Source: Microtetraspora niveoalba (GTDB lineage: Bacteria > Actinomycetota > Actinomycetes > Streptosporangiales > Streptosporangiaceae). From it: a stretch of DNA of 64,000 bases. Made by a program: the position numbers and the translations under genes. Positions 17,730 through 27,450 of this stretch are shown here, piece after piece. The DNA is taken from the NCBI RefSeq assembly GCF_001570405.1, contig NZ_BBYM01000029.1, positions 1-64,000 of the forward strand, read 5' to 3'. A model generated the notes under the pieces. That model was not told where the DNA came from. It made no database searches and was given only the letters and a program-made list of their open reading frames with translations. Position 1 is the first letter of the stretch. Each line of letters starts with the position of its first letter.

Positions 17730-18567
17730 CCGCCTGGAGCCGAAGGCCGTGGCGGGCGTCCAGCGGGTGTCCGCCGCCGCGGCGTACGGTCTCGGCGAAC
17801 TCGGCGGCCATCGCGGCGAAGACGCCCTCGCCGAACTCCGTGACCGGAAGGGACGCGTTGCCCTTCCGGCCGTAGACGTCGATCCGGGGCGGAGGGGCGT
17901 CGCCGATCGCGGCCATGGAGAGCGACGCCTCGCTCACCGCGCCGCTCTCGTGCTCAAGGAGCAACCCGACCCACCTCAGGGGGTCGCCGTGCGCCCGTAC
18001 GGCCGTGACCGGCCCGAGTGCGGCGTCCAACAGGTCGATCATGTGCGGCCCGACGTCCAGCAGCGCGCCCCGCTCCAGCCGCCACGGCGTGGCGAACGGC
18101 CCCCCGTGCAGCACGCCGGAGATGTTGGCGGCGTGGCCGCCGAACGGTTCGATCGAGCGGGCCCGCTCCAGGAACGCCCTGGTGGCCGGTGAATAGCGGA
18201 ACGTGAAGACCATCTGGGACGCCACGCCGGCCTCGCCGACCGCGTCCGCCAGCCGCTTGGCCCCGTCCAGGTCGGCCGCGAGCGGCTTCTCCAGGAGGAG
18301 CGCCTTGCCCGCCCTGGCCGCGCGCACCCCCAGCTCGGCCTGTACGGCGGGCGGCACCGAGAAGGCCACCGCCGCGCACACCTCGAACAGGTCCTCCAGC
18401 CGCTCGAAGGAGGGGACGCCGTGCGCGGCGGCCAGTTGGGCCGCCGCCTCGGGCCGCCGGGCCCAGATCCCGGCGAGCCGGGTGCCCGGCCCTGCGGCGA
18501 GTGCGGGGGCGTGGACCATCCCGGCCCACGGCCCGGCTCCGACGAGTCCGACCGGCACAGCTTCCAC
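17662..18567 (-). CDS. Gfo/Idh/MocA-family oxidoreductase
   Basis: The 301-residue protein starts with a Rossmann fold (VGLVGAGPWAGMVHAPAL), carries EKPLA, the catalytic-lysine motif of the family, near residue 95, and has DVGPHMIDLL in the C-terminal domain. Members oxidise or reduce sugars and inositols with NAD(P). The GTG at 18567 is preceded by AAGGATC. The 3' end overlaps the convergent acyltransferase gene by 68 bases, and both C-termini look intact. The gene is divergent from the phosphatase. The substrate is not predictable. Confidence 0.85.
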   Translation of the reverse strand: MEAVPVGLVGAGPWAGMVHAPALAAGPGTRLAGIWARRPEAAAQLAAAHGVPSFERLEDLFEVCAAVAFSVPPAVQAELGVRAARAGKALLLEKPLAADLDGAKRLADAVGEAGVASQMVFTFRYSPATRAFLERARSIEPFGGHAANISGVLHGGPFATPWRLERGALLDVGPHMIDLLDAALGPVTAVRAHGDPLRWVGLLLEHESGAVSEASLSMAAIGDAPPPRIDVYGRKGNASLPVTEFGEGVFAAMAAEFAETVRRGGGHPLDARHGLRLQAVIDEAERQLRRIGTARPRFPNG

Positions 18568-18693
18568 GGGGGGATCCTTTCGGTCAGCGCCGAGGCGGTC
18601 CGCGTCGGCGTCTCCGAAAGGAGTATCGCGGAGGTCCGGGGATCTCCCCCAGTGGTTCCGCCCCGCGGCCCTCGCCCGCGGTGCCGGGGCGGC

Positions 18694-19287
18694 ATGATGC
18701 CGGATATGGACGTGATTCTGCTGCGGCACGGCGAGACGGAATGGAGCAGGAACGGGCGGCACACGGGTCTGACGGACCTGCCGCTCACCGAGCGGGGCGA
18801 GGAGCAGGCGCGCGCGCTCGGCGGAGTGGTGCGTGGGCGGGCGTTCGCGCTCACCCTGTCCAGCCCCGCCCAGCGCGCGCGGGTGACGGCGCGCCTCGCC
18901 GGGCTGCCGTCCCCCGAGACCGACCCCAACCTGTGGGAGTGGGACTACGGCGGCTACGAGGGGATCACCACCGAGGAGATCCGCAGGACACGCCCCGGCT
19001 GGTACGTCTGGCGCGACGGGATCGTCCCCGGCGACGCCGCCCATCCCGGCGAGAGCATCGAGCACGTGGGCGACCGGGCGGACAAGGTGATCGCGCGGAT
19101 CCGCGCGGCGGGCGGGGACGTGGCGGTGGTGTCGCACGGCCACTTCCTGCGTGTGCTCGCCGCCCGCTGGCTGGGCCTGCCCGCCGACAACGGGCGGTTC
19201 TTCCGTCTGGACACCGGGACGTACTCGGCGCTCGGCTTCGAGCACGGCGAGCCCGTGATCCTGCACTGGAACGCCCCGGTTCGCTGA
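18694..19287 (+). CDS. Histidine phosphatase (phosphoglycerate mutase superfamily)
   Basis: The 197-residue protein has the catalytic LLRHGE motif with His12, a second-half motif VVSHGHFLRV with His148, and the conserved NLWEWDYGGYEG block. This pattern fits broad-specificity acid phosphatases of the family. Three in-frame ATGs (18694, 18697, 18706) precede the domain and none has a strong ribosome binding site, so the first is reported. It is divergent from the Gfo/Idh gene by about 127 bases. Confidence 0.82.
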   Translation: MMPDMDVILLRHGETEWSRNGRHTGLTDLPLTERGEEQARALGGVVRGRAFALTLSSPAQRARVTARLAGLPSPETDPNLWEWDYGGYEGITTEEIRRTRPGWYVWRDGIVPGDAAHPGESIEHVGDRADKVIARIRAAGGDVAVVSHGHFLRVLAARWLGLPADNGRFFRLDTGTYSALGFEHGEPVILHWNAPVR

Positions 19288-19419
19288 GGGAAGGGGCGGG
19301 CGGGTCCCGGCGCGCTCGCCGGGCCGGAGGCGGCGCCGCCTTCGACGCGTCGCCGTTGACGCGTCTCAGGGCGTACCGCGGGGGCGTGCCTCTGGGCGAC
19401 GCCCTGGTCCGGTGCGGTC

Positions 19420-19695
19420 TCAGCCGCCCGTGACCGGCTGGGGCTTCGGGCCTCGTCCGGTCAGCCAGTCGAGGACCCTGCGGTGTCCGGTCCGCGCCTC
19501 CTCGAAGTGGCACCAGTGCCAGTACCTGGGCTGGTCCCGGACCCCGGTGACCCACGTCCGGTAGGTCACCGGCCGGGGCCGGCCGTCGTCGGGCCCGGCC
19601 GCCGAGGCGACGCCGTACGTGCGGATCACGACGCGGCCTCCGGGTGCGAGAAGCACGTCGTCGGCCACGGGATAGAGAGTCATCCGGTCCGGCAT
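19420..19695 (-). CDS. Small hypothetical protein
   Basis: The 91-residue frame has normal G/C third-position bias and a balanced composition, with a Trp/His-rich centre (RYWHWCHFEE). No domain is recognised and the ribosome binding site is weak. It lies downstream of the DUF397 gene on the same strand, about 107 bases away. It may be a genuine small protein, but homologues would be needed to be sure. Confidence 0.45.
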   Translation of the reverse strand: MPDRMTLYPVADDVLLAPGGRVVIRTYGVASAAGPDDGRPRPVTYRTWVTGVRDQPRYWHWCHFEEARTGHRRVLDWLTGRGPKPQPVTGG

Positions 19696-19802
19696 TGCGA
19701 GCCCCCTGATCTCACGATGGTGTGGGACCCAATCTGCCGGACGCGTGTTACACGGCTTCGCACGAACGGGTTAAGGCCGTACGTGGTCCCGTAAAAACGG
19801 CG

Positions 19803-20036
19803 TCACACCAGAAGACCGTCGAACTCCCCGTCTTTGACTCCGAGCACCAGCGCCCGGATCTCGTCCCGCGTGTAGATGAGCGCGGGCCCTTCGGGGAACC
19901 GCGAGTTGCGGACCGCCACACCGCCGTCGGGGAGCTCGGCGAGCTCCACGCAGTTGCCGGTCGAGTTGCTCCGGACGCTCTTCCGCCAGGTGACCCCGGT
20001 CAGGTCGTTTGCCGGCATCCCGTTATATGTCTGCAT
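19803..20036 (-). CDS. DUF397 protein
   Basis: The 77-residue protein has the DUF397 hallmarks: WRKSVRSNSTGNCVELAELPDGGVAVRNSR and a C-terminal IRALVLGVKDGEFD. DUF397 proteins are encoded next to Scr1/WhiJ-type XRE regulators in actinomycetes and act with them in development and antibiotic control. Its ATG abuts the TAA of the XRE gene (TAAATG), so the two are translated together. Confidence 0.9.
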   Translation of the reverse strand: MQTYNGMPANDLTGVTWRKSVRSNSTGNCVELAELPDGGVAVRNSRFPEGPALIYTRDEIRALVLGVKDGEFDGLLV

Positions 20037-20903
20037 TTACATCTCTCTGAGAAGATCGCCGATGATCTCGGCGGTACCCCCGGGCGTGGTGCTCTCCACG
20101 CACAACTGCTCCATGGCCGTGAGGTAGGGATCGATGTCCTCACGCTTGTCGAGGTACAGGGCACCCCACAGCTGCTCGACGTAGACCACGTCCGAAAGAT
20201 CGGACTCGGGAAAACGCAAGATCGTGAACGCCCCTCCCTCGGCCGCATGCATGCCGAACTTGAACGGCATCACCTGCACGGTGATGTTGGGCAGCATCGA
20301 CACCTCCAGCAGGTGCTGGAGCTGCTCCCGCATGATCCCCTCACCACCGATGGGGCGCTTGAGCGCGGCCTCGTCGATGACCGCCCAGAGCCTCGGCCCG
20401 TTCTTCTGCCGCAGTCGCTCCTGGCGCTGCATGCGCAGATGCACGCGGTGCTCGATCGACTCCTCCGGATCGTCCGGGTAGCCGAGCCGGATCACCGCGC
20501 GGGCGTACGCCGCCGTCTGGAGCAGGCCGGGCACGAACTGCACCTCATAGGTGCGGATCACGCTCGCCGCCTCCTCGAGCCCGATGAAGGTGACGAACCA
20601 GCCGGGCAGCACGTCACCGTACTTGTGCCACCAGCCGGGCGTGTTGGCCTCGCGGACCATCTCCAGCAGGCCACGGCGTTCGGCGTCGTCGTGCACGCCG
20701 TACAACGTGAGCAGGTCTTCGACGTCACGTGTCTTGAATCCGACCCGGCCGAGCTCCATTCGGCTGATCTTGGATTCTGAGGCGCGGATATGGAATCCGG
20801 CGACCTCCCGGGTCAGCCCCCGGTCCTCGCGCAGCTTGCGAAGGCTCGCACCAAGCATGATTCGCCGAACGGTGGAGCCGGATCCAGGCGGATCGATCGA
20901 CAC
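20037..20903 (-). CDS. Scr1/WhiJ-type XRE regulator (DUF5753)
   Basis: The 288-residue protein has an N-terminal XRE helix-turn-helix (LGASLRKLREDRGLTREVAGF, SESKISRMELGRVGF) and the C-terminal DUF5753 domain (VRTYEVQ-like, QFVPGLLQTAAYARAV, QRLLR-type RQERL, LPNITVQVMPF, DVVYVE). It is followed directly by DUF397 and is divergent from an anti-sigma-like ATPase gene. This trio is the WhiJ/AbaA-type module that streptomycetes and relatives carry in many copies. It probably represses its own promoter. Confidence 0.9.
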   Translation of the reverse strand: MSIDPPGSGSTVRRIMLGASLRKLREDRGLTREVAGFHIRASESKISRMELGRVGFKTRDVEDLLTLYGVHDDAERRGLLEMVREANTPGWWHKYGDVLPGWFVTFIGLEEAASVIRTYEVQFVPGLLQTAAYARAVIRLGYPDDPEESIEHRVHLRMQRQERLRQKNGPRLWAVIDEAALKRPIGGEGIMREQLQHLLEVSMLPNITVQVMPFKFGMHAAEGGAFTILRFPESDLSDVVYVEQLWGALYLDKREDIDPYLTAMEQLCVESTTPGGTAEIIGDLLREM

Positions 20904-20990
20904 GTGCTATTCCTCCGGTATGTGGACTGGTTCACAGTCTGTCAAAGATCGCCCCCTTCGTCCCAGAGGTGTTTGGGGGTAACCGTAGCG

Positions 20991-21033
20991 CGTGCATCCT
21001 TCAAATGCACGTGCATCCGCTCTTGCACATGCA
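20991..21033. promoter_or_regulatory. TGCA-type palindromes between the XRE and ATPase genes
   Basis: The divergent region holds TGCACGTGCA (21006-21015), the near-palindrome TGCACATGCA (21024-21033) and a CGTGCATCC/GTGCATCC direct repeat (from 20991 and 21011). These overlap the likely start of the ATPase gene. They are good candidates for binding by the XRE protein. Confidence 0.4.
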
Positions 21034-21577
21034 CGGGACCTTCCACCATCATGATCTCGTGCAGTCCGCGAACCTGACTCGTGGCCAAACCCAGTGGTCG
21101 GCGCTCGATTGGTGGCCTCCCCTCGGCTGGTGGCCGGAGCCCGCGCGCGATCTCCTCGCCCCCGGATCCCCCGCCGCCAGCGCCACATTCGTCCTGCTCC
21201 CGCGAGCGGAGTCCATCCACTCGGCCCGCAGTTTCGCCGCGGGCACGCTGGCCGGCTGGAACATGGGCGAGCTGGCCGAGGGCATGGAGCTGATCGTCTC
21301 CGAGCTCGCCACCAACGCCCTGCGGCACGGTCTCATGCTCGGCGCCACGCCGCTCCGCCGCGAACGCGAGGTCGTACGGCTGTCGCTGATCCGCCGCGGC
21401 TCCCTGGTCACCTGCGCGATCACCGACCCCGGCTCGGCCGTACCGGTGCTGCGCGACCCGTCCCCGTTCGAGCCGGGCGGGCTCGGACTGCACATCGTCG
21501 AGTCCATGAGCGTGTGCTGGGGCTGGTCCCCGCTCGCGCCCCAGGGCAAGGCCGTCTGGGCCGTCCTGTCCGCCTGA
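21005..21577 (+). CDS. Anti-sigma-like ATP-binding protein (HATPase_c_2)
   Basis: The 190-residue protein has the GHKL fold of RsbW-like kinases: the N-box SELATNALRHG, an ITDPGSAVPVLR block and GGLGLHIVESM. The first codons are uncertain. GTG 20969, ATG 21005 and ATG 21026 are all possible and none has a clear ribosome binding site. It is the third member of the WhiJ-type module. Such proteins may bind sigma factors or their antagonists; the partner is unknown. Confidence 0.8.
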   Translation: MHVHPLLHMHGTFHHHDLVQSANLTRGQTQWSALDWWPPLGWWPEPARDLLAPGSPAASATFVLLPRAESIHSARSFAAGTLAGWNMGELAEGMELIVSELATNALRHGLMLGATPLRREREVVRLSLIRRGSLVTCAITDPGSAVPVLRDPSPFEPGGLGLHIVESMSVCWGWSPLAPQGKAVWAVLSA

Positions 21578-21975
21578 CGCGCCCCGGCGTGAGTTCACCG
21601 GACGGCCCCCGCTGAGGAGCCGTCACCGGGCCTGCCCCTCCGCCGGCCCGGGCCGTGTCCCCGTCCGGGCGTGCTTCCTCCTCCGGGGAAACCGCGTGGA
21701 CCCGGCTTCCCCGGCGACCGGCCCGGGACCGCCGAGCCCGCGCCCGGCCGTCCGCCCCGCCCGCCGCCGCCTCAGCGTGCCGCGCGCCCGCGGCGACCTC
21801 GACGGGAACCAAACGCGGGCTCATATTTCTGCCGCCCGGCCCCCGGGGCGCGCGATCTGGATTACGGTGGCCCTTCCGAGACTCCCCGAGACATGTCACC
21901 ACACGGCTCGCGTGGCATCGTGCCGCGTTTCCTCTCCCGCTTGGACGCAGGGGTCTCCACGCTCCAGGAGATTTG
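21578..21975 (+). other. Gene-free gap before the helicase-associated gene
   Basis: About 400 bases of GC-rich DNA. I see no convincing gene. The last 150 bases, with a lower-GC patch near 21820, probably hold the promoter of the downstream gene. Confidence 0.4.
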
Positions 21976-24480
21976 ATGAACGATCACCTGACCGGCTGGC
22001 TGGCCACTCTCGACGAAGAACGACTCGCGCGCGTGCTGGCCAACCGGCCGGACGCCCTCGCCCCGCCGTGGCCGCGCAGGCTCGACGCCCTCGCCGAGCG
22101 GCTGGCCGGCGACTTCGCCGTCATGGAGGTCATGCGCACCCTCCCCCTCCCGGCCCTGGAGATCGTGCAGGCCTGCCTCGCGCTCGGCGACCGGCCCACC
22201 GAGGAACGGCTCGCCCGCTTCCTCGGCGTGAGCGTCTCAGAGACGATCCCCTGGCTGGACCGCCTGTACGACCACGCGCTGGCCTGGCCGGAGCCGGACG
22301 GCGGCATCGGGCTGGCCGGCGGGCTCGCCCGCTGGTGGACGGCTCCGTGCGGCCTCGGCGAGCCGCTCGCCGCGTACCTCGAGTCGTGGACGTTGAACAC
22401 CGAGGGCCTGCGGCGGATGTGCCGCAACCTCGGGATCCCGGCGCAGGGGACGAAGCGCCAGATGACGGCCCGGGTGACGGCGGCGCTCGGCGACGCGGAG
22501 CTGCTGTCCTCCCTGGTCGCCGACGCGCCGGAGGGGACGATCGGCATGCTCGACGACTTCGCCTGGGACGGGCCGATCCGCAGCGTGAACGGCGACCTGT
22601 TCATCACACCGGGGACGCCCGAGAAGTGGGCCGTGGAGCGGGGCCTGCTGTTCCGTACCCAGTGGGGGGTGGCGGGAATGCCCCGGGACGTGGCGCTCGC
22701 CCTGCGCGGCCCCGACTACCATCCGCCGTTCACGCCCTGCCCGCCCGACCTCGCTACCGTGCCCGTGGACGTGGAGGCGGTCGAGCACGAGATGTGCCTG
22801 GCCGCGCCGCGCCTGCTCGACCGGGCGACCGCCCTGCTGGAGAACGTCGACAAGACGCCGCTCCCCCTGCTGAAGGGCGGAGGCGTCGGCGTGCGCGAGG
22901 TGAAGCGCGTCGCGAAGGAGACCGGCTGCGCCGAGGAGGAGACCCGCCTCCTGATCGAGGTGTCCGCCGTGGCCCGGCTGATCGGCCTGGACGAGGACGC
23001 GGGCGGCCTCGTCCCCACCGACGGGTTCGACGCCTGGCGGATGTCCGAGGGCCCGGCCCGGCTGCGCGTGCTCCTGGCGGCGTGGTGGCGGATGGAGCGG
23101 TCCTCGCTGCGCCGGGTCCAGGAACGGTACGCGACCGTGCTGGGCGACGACCCCGAGGGGGAGATCGTCGCCCGCATCCGCCGGGCCCTGCTCGCCGCGC
23201 TCGCCGAGATCCCCGAGGGGCGGGGGTTCGCCACGTTCCCGGAACTCGTGCAGGCCGTCCACTGGCGGGCGCCGCTGCTCGACAGGGAGCTGCTCGCCGA
23301 ATGCGCGCCGGCCGTCCTGGAGGAGGCGCGGCTGCTCGGGCTGTTCGCCGGCGGCGCGACGACCTCGCTGGGCCGGGCGCTGGCCGCCCTCGGCTCGGTC
23401 GCCGGCACCGAGAACGACGGCGCCGCCCCCGAGGTCGAGCACGACCCCGCCCTGGCGGAGCGGGCGGCCAAGTCGCTGGCGAGCGCCCAGCGGACGGCGC
23501 TCTTCGGAGCGGACCTGACGGCCGTCGTCACCGGCCCGCCGTCCGCCGAGCTGGCGTCCCTGCTGGACCGCGCCGCCGACCGCGAGTCACAGGGCGCGGC
23601 GTCCGTCTGGCGCTTCGGCCCCGCCAGCGTACGGCGTGCTCTGGACGAGGGAGAGACCGCCGACGGCCTGCTCGACGGGCTCGCCGAGGTGGGAACGCTG
23701 CCCCAGCCCCTCGTGTACCTCGTACGCGACGTGGCGCGCAGGCACGGCGAGGTCGCCGTGGCCACCGTGGGCTGCGTCGTCCTCGGCACTGAACCGGCGT
23801 TGCTGGCCGAGATCCACGCGCACCGCAAGCTCGCCAGGCTCGGCCTTCGCCTGCTGGCGCCGACCGTCCTGGCCGGTGAGGCGACCGCCGACCGCACGCT
23901 CGCCGCGCTGCGGGAGGCCGGGTACGCCCCGGTCCCCGACGGCTCAGGAGGGGTCGCCGTCCGGCGCGGCCCGCGCCCGAGCCACGACACCCCGAGCCAC
24001 GACACCCCGGGCCGGATCGACGACCGGGACGCGAAGCGCGAGCCGGAGCCGGGCGACGGCCGGTTGATCCTGTTCCCCGGCGGGCGTACCGCCGAGGCCG
24101 ACGTCCCCACCCACCCGTACGCGCTGGTGGACGGCCTCGCGGACCTCCCGGTGGACGTGCCGGACCCGCGCGAGCACGCGCGGAGGCTGCTCGCCTCCCG
24201 CGGCCCCGACCGTCCGGGGGACACGCCGGACCGCGCGCCGGGCCGGACCTGGGCGGTCGTCGGACGCCGCGCGACCCGGCTGCCGGCCGCGCAGCAGACG
24301 CTGCTCGGCTTCGTCGTCGACCGGGGCGTACGCGCGCTGATCACCCTGGCGGACGGGGTGACCGCCACGGTGAGCCACGGCGAGCTGCGCGGCGGCGTCC
24401 TCGACGCCTGGTGCGAGGAGGCGGGCGACTACCTCGACTTCCCGCTGTGCGAGATCACCTCGGTCGTCGCCGCCCGCTAG
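21976..24480 (+). CDS. Helicase-associated (Helicase_C_3) protein
   Basis: The 834-residue protein starts MNDHLTGWLATLDEERLARVLANRPD and looks like the actinobacterial helicase-associated proteins with a C-terminal XPB/Ssl2-like helicase_C_3 domain, which lack ATPase motifs. I see no Walker motifs. A region near residue 670 contains a duplicated SHDTP. These proteins are usually encoded near, or act with, a DNA-repair helicase; none is adjacent here. The start is fixed by CCAGGAGAT 5 bases upstream. Confidence 0.7.
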   Translation: MNDHLTGWLATLDEERLARVLANRPDALAPPWPRRLDALAERLAGDFAVMEVMRTLPLPALEIVQACLALGDRPTEERLARFLGVSVSETIPWLDRLYDHALAWPEPDGGIGLAGGLARWWTAPCGLGEPLAAYLESWTLNTEGLRRMCRNLGIPAQGTKRQMTARVTAALGDAELLSSLVADAPEGTIGMLDDFAWDGPIRSVNGDLFITPGTPEKWAVERGLLFRTQWGVAGMPRDVALALRGPDYHPPFTPCPPDLATVPVDVEAVEHEMCLAAPRLLDRATALLENVDKTPLPLLKGGGVGVREVKRVAKETGCAEEETRLLIEVSAVARLIGLDEDAGGLVPTDGFDAWRMSEGPARLRVLLAAWWRMERSSLRRVQERYATVLGDDPEGEIVARIRRALLAALAEIPEGRGFATFPELVQAVHWRAPLLDRELLAECAPAVLEEARLLGLFAGGATTSLGRALAALGSVAGTENDGAAPEVEHDPALAERAAKSLASAQRTALFGADLTAVVTGPPSAELASLLDRAADRESQGAASVWRFGPASVRRALDEGETADGLLDGLAEVGTLPQPLVYLVRDVARRHGEVAVATVGCVVLGTEPALLAEIHAHRKLARLGLRLLAPTVLAGEATADRTLAALREAGYAPVPDGSGGVAVRRGPRPSHDTPSHDTPGRIDDRDAKREPEPGDGRLILFPGGRTAEADVPTHPYALVDGLADLPVDVPDPREHARRLLASRGPDRPGDTPDRAPGRTWAVVGRRATRLPAAQQTLLGFVVDRGVRALITLADGVTATVSHGELRGGVLDAWCEEAGDYLDFPLCEITSVVAAR

Positions 24481-24531
24481 CGGGGCGTCTCCGTCGCCGC
24501 CCGGCGAGGCCCCGGGGGCCGCGGCGCCGGT

Positions 24532-27243
24532 TCAGGGGGTCAGCGTGAGGGTGTCCACCGCCTCCCGGCGTACGCCCTGCTCCGAGAAGGGCCAGGCGGT
24601 CAGGCGGCCGTCGGCCCACAGCTCCGCCTGGTCGTCGTAGTGGGCGTGGAAGGCGTGCCCCGACGCCCCGGTCAGGTTGATCCAGCGCGATCGGTCGAAG
24701 TCGGCGAGGTCGACGACCATCCGCATCGAGGGGACCCAGTCGACCTCGTAGCCCAGGTCGCTGTCCCATCCGGTCGCGTCGACCGCGTCCTTGCCGCCGC
24801 CGAGGTGGAGCGGGCCGCGGTTGAACAGCCACTCGACGGGGGCGATGCCCGAGGTGCCGAACGTCTCGTTGGTCAGGTCGAGCGTGTGCAGGTCGCCCCA
24901 GCGCCACCCGTCGGGGTCGTCGCCGAGCCGCTCCCGCAGGTCGGCCCCCGCGTCCTTGATCGCCGTCGCGAGGATGTCGTCGCGGGTCTCGGTCACGTCG
25001 TCCGTACGGACGTCGTCCCACCAGGGCGAGTCCGGCTGGTCGAGCAGCTTCCCGACGACCTCGAACCATCTGTCGCCGCCGCCCGGCCGCGCGCTTTCCG
25101 GCAGCTCGTCGTCGAACGTCCGCTTGAGCAGGTGCCGCCAGACCGCGTTGTAGTACGCGGCCCCGGACGAGTCCCGGGTCTGTGCGAGGTCCCACCCCTT
25201 CAGGAGCGGGGTGTCGCCTCCCCCGATCCGCAGCAGGTGGGGGACGAGAGTCTCGGCGAAGCCGTTGCGGGAGTCCATCTGGATGTCCCGCATCGTGTCG
25301 GCCGTGATCTTGCCCGCGCCGACGGCCTGGGTGATCCGCTCCACGATGCGCTGCGAGCGGTAGCCGTACGACCAGTCGGACGTGAGGAACGGGCCGTAGT
25401 CGGGCCGGATCGCGGCGTTGTTCGCGGTGACGATGAACCCCTCGGGCGGGTTGTACGCGTGCGGAAGCTGCTCGAACGGGATGTATCCGGTCCACTCCTG
25501 CGCGCCCGTCCAGCCCGCGGCGGGCCACTGGCCGTCGCCGTCCGCGCGGATCGGGATCTTGCCCGGCGCCTGGTAGCCGATGTTGCCCTCCAGGTCGGCG
25601 TAGATCAGGTTCTGGGCGGGGGCTTCGAACTTCGCGGCGGCATCGCGGAACTGCTCCCAGTTCTCCGCCTTGTTCAGCAGGAAGATGGAGTCACCGGTTC
25701 TGCCGGGGTCGAGCGCCGTCCAGCGCAGCGCGACCGCCATCCCCTTGTCGATCTTGCCGAGCTTGGCGGCGGCGCCCGGCAACGCCTCCCCGGCGTTGCC
25801 GAGGACCTCCGAGATGATCGGCCCGTGCGCGGTCGAACGCACGGTCAGCTCGACCGGCTTCCCGCCCGCGACCTTGATCTGCTCGACCCGGGTCTGCAGC
25901 GGGACCCATGACCCCTTGACCTCGTAGGTGTCGCCCTGGACCCGCTCGACGTACAGGTCGGTGACGTCCGGCCCGAGGTTGGTGAACCCCCAGGCGATCT
26001 TGTGGTTGTGTCCGATGATCACGCCCGGCACGCCGGAGAAGGTGTAGCCGGTGACGTCGAAGGGGCAGGCCGACCCGACCGAACGGCAGTGCAGCCCGGC
26101 CTGGTACCAGATCGACGGCATCCGCGGCCCGAGGTGGGGGTCGTTCGCCAGCAGGGGTTTGCCGCTCTCCGTGTGCGCGCCCGCGACCACCCACGAGTTC
26201 GAGCCGATGCCCGCCCGGTCGGCCCCGGACGTGCCGAGCAGGCTGGGGACGGCGTCGAGCACCTTGGCCACCCGGGCGAGCGCGTCGGTCGCGGGCGCAC
26301 CGGAAACGCCGGACGGGGAGGAGCCGGCCTCGGCCCCCTTCGCCCGCCCGGCCGCGTCCGAGGCCGCCGGGCGTACGGCGGGATCGGCGGGCGCGGTGGG
26401 CGCGGAAACGGGGCGGGCGGCGGGCGCGGAAACGGGGCGGGCGACGGGCGCGGCCGGGGACCCGGCCGCCGACGAGGCGGCGCTCTTCTCCTTGGGGTCG
26501 AACTCGCCGTCCCGGACCGCTCCCCTGGTCACGATCGGCTGGTGCCGGTCGAAGGGGTAGCCGGGGAAGAGCTCCTCCACCCGCTCAAGCGGAAGCGCCG
26601 ACGCGTCGATGGCGCGCTCGATCTCCGCGCCCATGTTCGAGCGCAGGTCCCAGGCCAGGGCCTTGAGCCAGGAGAGGGAGTCGGCCGGGGTCCACGGCTC
26701 CGGTTCGTACGCCCCGTTGGTCAGGGCGAGCACGCCGTACTCCAGGCTGCGTGCCGCGAAGCCCTGGTTCTGCTCCATCCACGCGTTCACCCCCGCCGCG
26801 TAGTCCTCCAGCGCCGTGCGCGCCTCGGGGCCGAGGAGGTCGAACTCCTTCTCCGCCGTACGGCGCCAGCCGAGCGTGCGCACGACCTTGTCGATGTCGA
26901 GGGTCGATGTGCCGAACAGCTCGGACAGGCGGCCCGCCGTGGTCTTGCGGCGGAAGTCCATCTCCCAGAAACGGTCCTGGGCGTGGACGTACCCCTGCGC
27001 CCTGAACAGGTCGGCCGAGGTGTCCGCGTAGATTTGCGGGATGCCGTACCGGTCGCGGATCACGGTGACGTCGGCCGCCAGCCCGGGCAGCCTGATCTCA
27101 CCGTCCACCTGCGGGAACGACCTGCGGACGGTCCAGGTGACCACGCCCGCGAGGACGAGCGCGAGCACCAGCAGGACGGTCAAGACGCGGAGCAGCCACC
27201 GGATCGGCCAAGGGAAACGAGCATAGGGGGCGAACCTGACCAT
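24532..27243 (-). CDS. Penicillin acylase family N-terminal nucleophile hydrolase
   Basis: The 903-residue precursor has an N-terminal membrane anchor (residues about 14-40), then an alpha chain (DVTVIRDRYGIPQIYA, QGYVHAQDRFWEMD), a linker of about 100 residues rich in Ala/Pro with a repeated ARPVSAP, and the beta chain beginning at Ser348 in GSNSW. The Ser after Gly is the autocatalytic nucleophile of the family. Members deacylate beta-lactams or acyl-homoserine lactones, so the enzyme probably acts at the outer face of the membrane on an amide. The start is preceded by GAGGAAAGG. It is divergent from the endonuclease/phosphatase gene. Confidence 0.88.
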   Translation of the reverse strand: MVRFAPYARFPWPIRWLLRVLTVLLVLALVLAGVVTWTVRRSFPQVDGEIRLPGLAADVTVIRDRYGIPQIYADTSADLFRAQGYVHAQDRFWEMDFRRKTTAGRLSELFGTSTLDIDKVVRTLGWRRTAEKEFDLLGPEARTALEDYAAGVNAWMEQNQGFAARSLEYGVLALTNGAYEPEPWTPADSLSWLKALAWDLRSNMGAEIERAIDASALPLERVEELFPGYPFDRHQPIVTRGAVRDGEFDPKEKSAASSAAGSPAAPVARPVSAPAARPVSAPTAPADPAVRPAASDAAGRAKGAEAGSSPSGVSGAPATDALARVAKVLDAVPSLLGTSGADRAGIGSNSWVVAGAHTESGKPLLANDPHLGPRMPSIWYQAGLHCRSVGSACPFDVTGYTFSGVPGVIIGHNHKIAWGFTNLGPDVTDLYVERVQGDTYEVKGSWVPLQTRVEQIKVAGGKPVELTVRSTAHGPIISEVLGNAGEALPGAAAKLGKIDKGMAVALRWTALDPGRTGDSIFLLNKAENWEQFRDAAAKFEAPAQNLIYADLEGNIGYQAPGKIPIRADGDGQWPAAGWTGAQEWTGYIPFEQLPHAYNPPEGFIVTANNAAIRPDYGPFLTSDWSYGYRSQRIVERITQAVGAGKITADTMRDIQMDSRNGFAETLVPHLLRIGGGDTPLLKGWDLAQTRDSSGAAYYNAVWRHLLKRTFDDELPESARPGGGDRWFEVVGKLLDQPDSPWWDDVRTDDVTETRDDILATAIKDAGADLRERLGDDPDGWRWGDLHTLDLTNETFGTSGIAPVEWLFNRGPLHLGGGKDAVDATGWDSDLGYEVDWVPSMRMVVDLADFDRSRWINLTGASGHAFHAHYDDQAELWADGRLTAWPFSEQGVRREAVDTLTLTP

Positions 27244-27450
27244 CGACCGACCTTTCCTCTGGAACGCGCATCACAGTATGAAGGTCCGGCACATAAGATC
27301 AATCCCCGCCGTCACCCGAAGCCCCGGACCTCCGATCGGTGGCCCGCCGGGACACCGGACCACAGGCCGCGGATCTCCCCGGCAGGGTGCCGGGTGGCAG
27401 GTCGCGGATTCCCGTGGCGGGAGCCGGGCGCGTACGCGAGAGTGCCTCAC

